NCBI GenBank assembly: GCA_018398765.1 | Contig: JAHBMJ010005790.1 | Coordinates: 83,795-147,794 of the forward strand | Direction: 5' to 3' | Origin: Chromera velia | Taxonomy: Eukaryota > Sar > Chromeraceae | Length of the DNA stretch: 64,000 nucleotides | In this document: one piece after another, positions 22,870-33,052 of the stretch | Layout of the letters: each line of letters opens with the position of its first letter | Position numbering within the stretch: the stretch's first letter is position 1 | Notes under the pieces: generated by a model | Told to the model about the DNA's origin: nothing | The model's input: the letters and a program-made list of their open reading frames with translations, nothing else | The model's database searches: none | Program-made: the position numbers and the translations under genes

Positions 22870-24300
22870 ATGAGCAGTGTATCATGACTATCATCAAACG
22901 ACCAATTTCTCCCTGGTGGCCGTTTCAATGACATGCAGACATCAACTAAAATTTGATTGGGAGAAACCACAGCTCTAGCTAGCCACAGCTGCCAAAGCTG
23001 CATAGAAAAGAGGCCGCTGTCATAGTGTCTAGCATAATGCCTAAACATGGACCGTTACATGGTTGAAGCTTATTGAAACGACAGTAACCGCTACAGATTT
23101 TTTATACGATATAATTGTCTGTATATCAATGTTTAATACTCTAAACACATAGTATAAATATCATTGTAAATTGCACGTATATATTAAAATCTAGGGTGTT
23201 GCAATGTAGCCAGATGTGTTGCAGTGTTACGTAGAGGGATAGAAGAACAAAAGTAAAGCGGGCGTACTAGAAACAGATCTCAAATACATCCCGGGCCCCC
23301 CCTATAAATTAAAACAGTTTATACTCAATATGATTCAATATTATGTATTTAATAAATTTTTAGATAAATTTTTAACCTCTTTTTAATATTCTGATTATAT
23401 GAGCATATAGCATAGCCTGCAGCTAGGCGCCGGCTAGAGAAGAAAAAAAAAGAAAAAAACTAAGCGATTTTGGGAGATAATTTTTTTTTTTTTCAACCCT
23501 GAACAATACTTAGCAACAGTTGTGCAACAGATAAACAACAGTTGTACAATACTTGAACAACAGTTGTTTGACTGATACAAAAAAAAAAGAAAAAAAGTAA
23601 AGGGTTTTGGGGGATCTTTTTTTTTTTTCTCTAGCCGGCGTCTAGGCCTGCAGGTATAGCTGGGATTTTATGGGAGTTTAGGGAACTTTAGGCAAGGATT
23701 TTAACTGAAACCTTCATTTGAAATCAACTTAATGTTTTCATCATATGACTGAAGATTAAAACTCTAACTTAAAGTTTAAATAAACTACGTTCAGCAGCGG
23801 CTTAATTTAGCAGCGGCTAAAGGCAACCTAGTTTGTGGCAGCAGTAGAAGCAAAACTTGCCGTCAAAGTTTAGCTAGTCGGCCTAGTCTGTTAAACTCTG
23901 TTTGATATATGATAATATATGAATATAGAATGATGTATACAAAGTTTTTATTTTTTTAAAGACAAAACTGTCCGTCTCTTGACGTCTCTTATTCCGTCCC
24001 TCATGTCAATTAAAATTTGAACTTATTTAACTAAATTTTAAAGTCACACTTTTTTATTGCGCTTTAATAGAACTCAAAGTACTCACTTTAATATTTTTTA
24101 AAGTAATAAATAGTGATAAAATTCTTGACAAAACTTAATTCTAATTTTTAAACACTTTGAATTTCATTTTCACTCATTTTACAAGCTGCATGACTCAAAG
24201 ATACAGCTCCGACTTGAAGCTACTCTTAGCGACAACTTTAGCGGCAAAAGTTTAGCCGGTCTATGTAATATATTATTATAGAATCCATTTGAACATCTAA
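22870..24300. other. AT-rich island with transposon remnants, no host gene seen
   Basis: Low-GC DNA lies between two genes. It contains a MITE at 23416-23654, a diverged repeat at about 23193-23290 that is also found at 43350-43920, and one half of a direct repeat at 23945-24005. All frames are short. Confidence 0.7.
23416..23654. mobile_element. MITE-like element with poly(A)/poly(T) arms (copy 1)
   Basis: The ends are inverted repeats of about 25 bases: CCTGCAGCTAGGCGCCGGCT on the left and the complement of CCTGCAGGCCTAGACGCCGG on the right. Flanks CATAG and TATAG could be an imperfect 5-bp target duplication. Inside, each arm has an A-rich run, a spacer of about 20 bases and a T run, around a core with repeated CAACAGTTGT. 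It has no coding capacity. A second copy lies at 36261-36494. Confidence 0.7.
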
Positions 24301-24355
24301 CTTTTTTCAAGGCAGAACCGTCCGTTTCTTGACGTCTCTTGTTCCGTCCCTGTGC
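23945..24355. repeat. Direct repeat pair of about 55 bp
   Basis: The sequence around GTCTCTTGACGTCTCTTATTC at 23971-24000 recurs around 24318-24350 with few changes and the same orientation (CTTGACGTCTCTTGTTCCGT). The second copy overlaps the last codons of the kinase reading frame on the opposite strand. The pair encloses about 300 bases of AT-rich DNA and may be the ends of a small insertion. Confidence 0.6.
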
Positions 24356-27300
24356 ACGTGCACATGGACCCGCACTCCACCTTTCTTGTCCTTGTCTTCG
24401 CTTTTCACCGGAATGTGTCCTACTCCTCTGTGAACCTCCGGGCGCTTCACCGCGACTGGAATACGGGGTATAAGGGGGACTGCTGGGGGCTTGACCCTTT
24501 TGGGAACTCTCGGAGGAGGACTGGAGTCCGGGGTTCGTGCCTTCGCTTCCTGATTGCCTCCTACCTTCCGTACCAGAAATGTGTTTCCTCCCTCAGGTCT
24601 TCTGTACTGCAAACTCTCTTCCTGTGGCTTGTAGGCAGGGGGGAGGGGGGGTTTGGGTGGAACGGTATCGAAAGCTTTCGGTTCGGGGGGATTTGGAGGA
24701 AGGGGCGGTGCGACAGGACGAGGGGATGGTTTGGAATCTTTCGGAGATCCCCCGATGTAGATTTTTTTCACTTTTTGTTTCACTGGTGCGTGTTCTATTT
24801 TTGCCTGTTGAGGCTCCGGCAGGATATCGTCCTCTTCCCCCCCGAGCGGCTGTTCGTCTTTTCGGATGAATCGGATGAGAGCAAGGAGAGAGCCGTCGGA
24901 GGATAGAGACGGGTCTGAGGAGGCAAACTCTTTGAGGATGGTCTCGGCAGTTGGAAGAAGAGAACGGTGCTGAAAGGTCAGATCGAATGGGTTGATCTGG
25001 GCTCGGAGGATCTTCAGCAGCAAGGCTCTGTAGGAGGAAACAGGAGGAAAGAAAGAAGGAAGGAAAGAAAGTGAAGTCAGACATTTTGCTGTCACACCTC
25101 ACGGACAAACCAGTTGTTAAGGAATGGAGCTGTCGCACAATCCTGAAAGAACGGCATTCGAGGTCCTGACTGCTTCTTTTTTTTCACCTTTCTTCTGTCA
25201 CAGAAGCCACAAGGTGCTTGCTGGTTCATGTTCGACGGCAACCACTGGGCACAAACAAAAGAGATCCGACGGCAACCCCTGGGCACAAACAAAAGAGATC
25301 CGATGCGCTGGCGTCCTTCATTTAACAATATTTACACATTGAACGGTTGTTGCGTGCTTCGAACTATCGTTCAACAACTCAGCCTACTTGCCAAGTAGCA
25401 AACTGACGCTGCAAATGCACCCTGGTCATCCCCCTTCTCTGGCCCCCATCCCTTGCACTTGTTGAAGTAGGGAATCTGGAATCCAGGTGCGTTGACTCCC
25501 TGCAGAAAGGTATGCGTACGAGTTTACAATGACAAGTTGAGAACGACGTCTCGTCACGCGTATGAAGGAGTTTACTGTGAGTCAACCACGAGGGAGAGCA
25601 CAATCGGACGCGGTGACATTTTTTTTAAAAGAAGTAATCGCACTGGACAAAAGAAAACCACCATGGTGACAGACAGACAGACAGAAAGAAAGCAAGGACC
25701 GTGAGGGAAATTGAGGGGCAAACTGACGTATCTAAACTTTGCTACGTTCATGAAATCGGCGTACGGAAGACTCCCAGCTGCACATTCATGCAGTATCGAA
25801 AAAGCACACAGAGCATTTACTTACATACAGAATTTACATACATAAAGAATTCTGTATGAAAGTAAATGCTGCACATTCATGCAGTATCGAAAAAGCACAC
25901 CGAGCATTCACTTACATACAGAATTTACATACATAAAGAATTCTGTATGAAAGTAAATGCTGCACCACATTCATGCAGTATCGAAAAAGCACACAGAGCA
26001 TTTACTTACATACAGAATTTACATACATAAAGAATTCTGTATGAAAGTAAATGCTGCACCACATTCATGCAGTATCGAAAAAGCACACAGAGCATTTACT
26101 TACATACAGAATTTACATACATAAAGAATTCTGTATGAAAGTAAATGCTGCACATTCATGCAGTATCGAAAAAGCACACCGAGCATTTACTTACATACAG
26201 AATTTACATACATTTCTGTATGAAAGTAAATGCTGCACATTCATGCAGAGGATCGAAAAAGCACGCAGAGCTCATGCATGGGGGTGAAGAAAATAAATTC
26301 GCTTATGGTCCCGCCACAAATTCTAGATCTGTGTGCTGACAGAACCCTTGCTGAGAGCCAAATCAGTGTCCAGCCAAGTTCCAGGTCAACGGAACGTTGA
26401 GGTCAGCGTGTGACCTTCTTTGAGAGAGAATCGGGAGAGGAGACTGAAAAGGGGAAGAGCGCAAGTGCGGATCGCGGCTGTGCGGTGTTGGATGAAGGAA
26501 CCAAATGGGCCGCTGGTAGAAGAGTTGTGGCGGAATGTCAAAGGCGCAAACAGGACAAATCGCCGAGAAGACTAAAAGCAGAAAAGCATAGTTGCAAAAC
26601 GGCCATGATACTTACAGGTGCAAATCTCGTAGAAGGTCACCGCCAAGGCGAACACATCTGTGTATCCATCTATGGCGTGCATAGGGCTACCCGGGACCTG
26701 CGTGCAGTTGGAGAGAGGGGAAGAGGAATGAGAAGGAGGGGTGCGCGCACTAATAAGCATATGCACAGACATTCCCACTCATATTCACACACGCATACAC
26801 ACCTTGCGATCTGCCTTTCTCTCTCACAGGCGCACACAGGGAGAGAGAAAAAGAGAACCAGAGAGAGAGAGGAGAGAGAGACCTACGGAGAGAGAGCCCG
26901 AGTCCATGAAAGGCAGAGTCCCTGCATGCATGCACTCACAGAAGTGCAGTGACGGAAGGGAAGATCGCCTTGGAGTCCAAAAAAGTGAGATGGAAAAACG
27001 CAGCCTTCCTTCAAGAGTGAGGGTAAACAAACGAAAAGAAGGAGATTGATGCGAAGCTCTGAAGAAGAAAGAGGCATGCACTGTGAGCGGATGAATCATT
27101 GGTGTGTTTCCTGAAGAAAGTATCCTTTGCGGAGATCGTAACGCAGTCGAGACCAAACAAGACCGACAGATGTATCAACTACATAACAGCTTCCCTCCTT
27201 ATGCTTTCTTTATTTCCATCCTTAACTTTTTGACGCCATTCATGCACCCACGCAGACCCCCCCTCAGTTCTGGCTGACCTCCCCAGGAAACCTCGCCATC

Positions 27301-28244
27301 CTTCAAGCACTTGTTGCGGAAAGTGCCCCTCCTCTCCGGTTTGCAGGAGAGGCCAAAGTCCCCTGCAGTTTGTGCAAGTCCGTAGACGTGCACGCACGTT
27401 TGGGCGTTTTGCTTCCCTTCTCTTTTGCTTCCCGTCTTGGCCACTTTTCTTCTTGCCTTCCATTTTCCCATTTTTCTCCCATGAGAGCTATTCCAAAGCT
27501 TCCATGAAATCGGGTCGCTTTCAAATTTTATCAACATGCGCACTTGGGAATGTTTTTGGAGATACATGCACCGACTTTCGGTCTCATTGCGACTCTCTTC
27601 TCCACTCTAATGAATCAACGAAGCAAAAACGGCCATGGTTGCAAACAAATAATCCCAAAGCAAATGAGCAGAGGTTGCAAACAAATAATCCCAAAGCAAA
27701 TGAGCGGAGGCAACAGGCCTCTATCTGCGCGCTCTCTTTTCCTTCCTTCTGCCCCCTTTTCTCACTGTCTTTGGTGCTCTCCTTCCATGTTTTCCAGCAG
27801 ACACACTGACCTATTAACACGTTTCCATCTTCATCTAGTAAGATATTGTCGGGCTTTATGTCTCTGTGCACCATTCCTGCAGTGGCAGGAGGGTGGTAGG
27901 AGGAGAAACCATACATGGACACGCAAGACGGAAAGGTGTTTGACTTCTTTCCTGTAGTTTCTTTGTAGCGTCAGAGAGCTGAACGAAGTTGCAACGATCA
28001 AAACAGAAATTGATGATCAAAGAAGGCTGCGTGATCATATCAATACAACAAAAAATGCTCCAACCAGCCAGCAAGAGGATCTGCTCATTGGCTGCCAGGC
28101 AAAGTCTTTTCAAAACCACAATTGAACGAAAGCTCCAGCGGATTCAATGTCTTTCTTCCTTAACTCATGCATGTCCCCCAGCATCCCGACCCACGTTTAT
28201 TCCACAGAAAGTAGAGGGCAGCGAGAGACTGAAGAAACCTGCAA

Positions 28245-28292
<48 letters not shown>

Positions 28293-29011
28293 NNNNNNNN
28301 NNNNNNNNNNNNNNCAAAGCAAATGAGCAGAGGTTGCAAACAAATAATCCCAAAGCAAATGGGCAGAGGTTGCAAACAAATAATCGCAAAGCAAATGAGC
28401 AGAGGTTGCAAACAAATAATCCCAAAGCAAATGAGCAGAGGTTGCAAACAAATAATCCCAAAGCAAATGAGCGGAGGCAACAGGCCTCTATCTGCGCGCT
28501 CTCTTTTCCTTCCTTCTGCCCCCTTTTCTCACTGTCTTTGGTGCTCTCCTTCCATGTTTTCCAGCAGACACACTGACCTATTAACACGTTTCCATCTTCA
28601 TCTAGTAAGATATTGTCGGGCTTTATGTCTCTGTGCACCATTCCTGCAGTGGCAGGAGGGTGGTAGGAGGAGAAACCATACATGGACACGCAAGACGGAA
28701 AGGTGTTTGACTTCTTTCCTGTAGTTTCTTTGTAGCGTCAGAGAGCTGAACGAAGTTGCAACGATCAAAACAGAAATTGATGATCAAAGAAGGCTGCGTG
28801 ATCATATCAATACAACAAAAAATGCTCCAACCAGCCAGCAAGAGGATCTGCTCATTGGCTGCCAGGCAAAGTCTTTTCAAAACCACAATTGAACGAAAGC
28901 TCCAGCGGATTCAATGTCTTTCTTCCTTAACTCATGCATGTCCCCCAGCATCCCGACCCACGTTTATTCCACAGAAAGTAGAGGGCAGCGAGAGACTGAA
29001 GAAACCTGCAA

Positions 29012-29057
<46 letters not shown>

Positions 29058-29846
29058 TGAGAGGGGGGTAGAGACAGAGAAGGAGGAGGAAGAGGAGGTC
29101 ATCAAGGGGGGAAAATTTTGAAGATCTGAACAGAAGATGTGAGAGGAAGGAAGGCAGAAGGAACGAAGAAACGAGAGAGACAGGACGAGAAAAGCGAAAC
29201 GGGATGGGGTGGTCATTGTGTGCAAGTGCGTAGAGTAAGAAAATCTTCCTTCTTGCCCTCTTTCTTTCTTTCTTTTTTTTTTTTCTCACGAATATTTCCC
29301 TTTTTCCTTCTTCCTCTCTGGGTGTGGCGGTTCGATCCTATCTATCACTGCATGACGGACTGAGTGACTCACTGACCACTTTCTGATCGTGAGAGAGTCT
29401 GTCGCTCTGGAGTTGACCTGCGCGCAAATGGAGCGAGCAGCGGGGAGGGGACAAAAAAGGGGGGAGCCGCTTTCACCTAGTGACTCTCTCTCTCTCCCCT
29501 CCCCCCCTTAACACACAGAAAGAGAGAGAAAAAGAGGAAAACGTAGACCACCCAACCGCTTGACCAGCACCCTTTGTCAGGCATGAGCACAAAGAAACAA
29601 TACCCGAAAATAGGTGCAAATCGTGTTTCTCCAGACTCAACAAGCTTCTATGACTGTATTCTTCTCGGGGGATCCGAACAGTGCCTTTTTGACGGCACGC
29701 AACGTCTCGCTCGCACACACGCACTTACTTTCTGTTGAAGATCCCCGCCTCCAGAAAGCGTCATCGCAAAACACCTGGAGAGAAAACGGACATCAGCGAA
29801 TGCACACACACACACACACATACACACACACAAACACGCAAACGCA

Positions 29847-29887
<41 letters not shown>

Positions 29888-31476
29888 CCGCATACACAAG
29901 GAAAAAGCATAGTTGAGGGTCAGATGAGACTACACGCAGCGATCTAGCTATTGATGATCATGGTCAGATGATGAAAATCCGGATGGATGGATGGCCTGAT
30001 GATCCCCCCATTCCATTTTGTTTTTTGAGAGAGGGCCTTCCTACAGAAGACAGGCAGACAGATCTAGAGGACTGGCTGACCTTGGGCCGGCCTTCACTGC
30101 GGGTTGTGTCAGTGACTGCAACGAAGTGAAGTGATCGAACGAAACCGCAATCAATCAATGCGTACATCCATCAAGACATTCATTTGCCGGCAGTGGACTT
30201 TAAAAAACCCTCTGCATATCCTGCCTTTCTTTTCATAAGAAGAAAGAATAGAATGGCGTCTTGGAGGGATGAGTGCATGCCTCTCGTTGGGAGTTCATTC
30301 AGTCATGTCTGCTCGTTCCATCGTTCCAGTGGCTATATGACGAAGCTGAACCTCTCTCTCTCTCTCTCATCACGATATGTAGGTCAATCACGCGGTTTAA
30401 TGGGTTTAACAAGAGCAGCTGCAGATCTGAAAAAAGCGTTGTCTGTTTCTGACCGTGCAAGGTGCCGTCTATTTCCATTTTTTTTTCTACTGACGTCATG
30501 GTCTTCTTCTAGGTTCCCCTTGCCCTTGTCCTTCCAGAACCTCAGCTTGTTCACAATCTTTTTGGCCTTCGTTTTGAATTCTGAACACATACAGACAGTC
30601 AGCTTGTTCACAATCTTTTTCGCCTTCGTTCTGAATTCTGAACACATACGGAGAGAGACGGAAACAAAGGAGAGGATTCATCAGAAGGAAAAGAGAGGCA
30701 ATAAGGGACAGTAGAGGTAAAGGGGGATAAGGAACTAGACCGACCGAAGATTTCGACGACCGACCGGTAATTTGCTGACTCACCCACTCACCCACTCACT
30801 CACTCACCCACTCACTCACTCACTAACTCACCCACTCACTCACTCACCCACTCACTCGCTCACTCACTCACTCACTCACTCACCCACTCACTCACTCACT
30901 CACCCACTCACTCACCCACTCACTCACTCACTCACTCACTGACTCACTCACTCACTCACCCACTCACCCACCCACTCACTCACTCACCCACTCACTCACC
31001 CACTCACTCACTCACTCACCCACTCACTCACCCACTCACTCACCCACTCACTCACTCACTCAGTGACTCACTCACCCACTCACTCACTCACTCACTCACT
31101 CACTCACCCACTCACTCACCCACTCACTCACCCACTCACTCACCCACTCACTCACTCACTCACTCACTCACCCACTCACTCACTCACCCACTCACTCACC
31201 CACTCACTCACTCACTCACTCACTCACTGTGATCATACACGTGGGGGCACTGGTCGATTGTCTCGTGCAGTCGCACCGCAAAGGGGACGTAGCTCTTCCT
31301 CACAAACTTCAACGTCTCTACCTGTACACACACAGACAAACAAACACACATGCAGGCAGACAGGCAGACTCTTTGAAACGAACGTACACGCAACCAAGCA
31401 AGATTGAGGGAGCGAGTACATGCAATTCAGCTAATTCGAACACCTCTTCTCCTCACGTTCCCACAGGATGCAGAAA

Positions 31477-31510
<34 letters not shown>

Positions 31511-32353
31511 TACTTTCAAGGCTTCAGGCTCACTGGCATGGACCCTAGTACTCAACCGAGGTCTACTTGTGGATTGTCAGCACCCTTGAATTCTGCTTTC
31601 GGGAACTTGGGTTGATGGGCAGATAGACAGAGAGATGAATATATTTTCCCTCCCCTACTTGATTTTCACTTTGTCTGACCTCAGCAAAGTATTCTCTCTC
31701 CTGAGCGATTGTCTTTACAGAGATCTTCTTCATCGCGAACCTGAGTGAGTGTATGCGGAATAACCTCACAACCATGCAGGCACGCCAGCCAGCCAGCGAG
31801 CGAGCACAAGGGGAATTGAGGAAGCAATCAAGCACACAGACACGGAAGCGAAACTTGGGGACGACAGAAAGAGAGAGATGGACTGAGACAGAGATGGACC
31901 TAGGGGGATACATGCAGATCGAAAAAGAGAGGGAGCTAGACCAACTACGAGCGCACCTGTTGGGTTTCCTTTTCGCTTTCTTGGCGCTTCTCTGTTCCAC
32001 CTCATAGACTGCAATGAACACACAAAGAAGCAGACACAAGCAAACATGTCAATGGCCAAATCAAAATCTATTCCAAGAGGCAAAGCTCAAGGCTTCGCCA
32101 AGTGCCTTTCTATCTGCGTTTTCGCCTAACGGTCTAACTACTCTCGCTTTCCTGTCTGCCTTGCCACCCACTGACCTTCTCCGAAAGCGCCACTGCCGAG
32201 CGTCTTCAGAATTTTGTAGTCCTCCCTCGAGCCCTTGGGGCTCTCTGCCGTCTCCTTCTCTGACTCCCATTCAGAGAGAAGAGAGGAGGCAAAGGAAGAG
32301 TGCTGCTCCAATGGAAGACCCGCAGGCAGATTCGCAGGTCTGCAAGGGAGCAT
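24307..32353 (-). CDS. Serine/threonine protein kinase, multi-exon
   Basis: Kinase subdomains appear in order on the minus strand. The glycine loop LGSGAFGEV spans exons 32176-32339 and 31957-32008. The ATP lysine AMKK lies in exon 31680-31740. Next come exons 31228-31321 and 30081-30115. The catalytic loop VHRDIKPDNILLDEDG is at about 28582-28642 (also 27813-27873 in an apparent assembly duplicate). DFGLS lies in exon 27279-27362, and DVFALAVTFYEICT in exon 26616-26697. Further exons are 26415-26443, 25388-25499, 25098-25142 and 24307-25027; the last has a proline/lysine-rich tail. HRD, DFG and lysine are all present, so activity is plausible. The APE position reads MHAID. Exons for the hinge and helix E between 28300 and 30080 are not resolved, nor is one short exon near 25250. 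ATG 32353 is a possible start, but an acceptor at 32340 suggests the gene may extend to 35420. The kinase subfamily is not recognised. Confidence 0.75.
25233..25300. repeat. 34-bp tandem duplication carrying an acceptor
   Basis: Two 34-base copies with one mismatch lie at 25233-25266 and 25267-25300. Read on the minus strand, each contains TTTGTTTGTGCCCAG, an acceptor-like sequence, followed by GGTTGCCGTCG. They sit between kinase exons 25388-25499 and 25098-25142. Confidence 0.85.
25775..26262. repeat. Tandem array of hairpin-forming 91-94 bp units
   Basis: Five copies plus a partial one lie in a kinase intron. Each unit contains an inverted repeat, AGCATTTACTTACATACAG against CTGTATGAAAGTAAATGCT, with a short loop, and a linker containing TTCATGCAGTATCG. 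The last full copy has lost part of the loop. A piece of the stem (GCATTTACTTTCGTACAG) recurs at 63151-63168. Confidence 0.9.
27637..29056. repeat. Duplicated block flanking an assembly gap
   Basis: The block from about 27637 to 28292 is repeated with no difference that I can see from about 28315 to 29055, including the kinase catalytic-loop exon. Between them lies a run of 22 N (28293-28314). Copy A ends and copy B begins in repeats: a GA tract and a 36-bp minisatellite (TTGCAAACAAATAATCCCAA plus 16 bases; two copies in A, five in B). This is best explained as an assembly artefact. Confidence 0.8.
30544..30657. repeat. 57-bp in-frame tandem duplication in the kinase locus
   Basis: Two 57-base copies lie at 30544-30600 and 30601-30657 with three mismatches. 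On the minus strand each contains TGTGTTCAG, an acceptor-like sequence, followed by codons for F(R/K)TKAKKIVNKL. The unit is 19 codons, so both copies stay in one frame. Whether either is spliced into the kinase mRNA is unknown. Confidence 0.8.
30777..31227. repeat. CACT/CACC tetranucleotide array fused to a splice donor
   Basis: About 450 bases of CACT and CACC units. On the minus strand these read GTGA/GTGG and begin exactly at the GTGAGT donor of the 31228-31321 kinase exon, so the intron starts with over 100 donor-like units. Confidence 0.95.
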
Positions 32354-32678
32354 ACGAAGCCTCCATCCATCATAACAGCAGCATACCCGTACTCTCCTAT
32401 CCGAGGTCAACGCACAGGAAGGAATGAGGTGCAACTGTACGAGAAAGAAAATGTGCAGCAAATGCATAGACACGCCCATGTGTGTGCATGCACTCGCGAG
32501 ACTGATGGAGTGACTGAGCGAGTTCTCGTGCATGCCTGAGTGTCTGTGTGGGCATTTCTGGACTGATTTCTTTATCTGTGCGTCTACTTGATTATGTTTT
32601 CTTTCTTGCCTTTTCTTCCGTAAAGGCATGCCTGTCCGATTGCTCCACATTGTTCCTCTCTATACCCAACATATACAC

Positions 32679-32706
32679 ACACACACACACACACATACAC
32701 ACACAT

Positions 32707-32751
<45 letters not shown>
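32679..32751. repeat. (CA)n-(TA)n microsatellite
   Basis: A CA tract with a few TA interruptions passes into a pure AT tract. It lies upstream of the kinase G-loop exon, where no coding sequence is supported. Confidence 0.95.
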
Positions 32752-33052
32752 AGACAACACAGTCAAGGAGAGCTACGTGGCATCTACAATGTCCTGGTTG
32801 TCATGTACCCTTCTTTCTCACCTTTGTTTCCCTGACAGGGACGTCAGATCTGCAGACAGGGCGAGAAGCGTCACAAGGATACAAGGAGACGGAAACCGAC
32901 ACAGAAGGAGCATTCATGGGATCCGAAGACCTGGGCTGACCTTCAATTCGCGCACGCACTCCAAGGACAGCACATAGGCCAAAACCCACAAGTGCTACAA
33001 AGTCTTGGCGTGGACTCATTGTGTGCCGCTGTTTCTACGTACGCATGCAGAC

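Noticed and set aside
25775-26262. CRISPR-like array
   Set aside because: Units are head-to-tail repeats without unique spacers, in a eukaryotic intron.
28293-28314. Real tandem duplication of a kinase exon
   Set aside because: Apparently identical copies flank a run of N and microsatellites, so an assembly artefact is more likely.
31063-31410. Threonine/histidine/serine-rich + frame
   Set aside because: Translation of the CACT array plus the reverse of a kinase exon.
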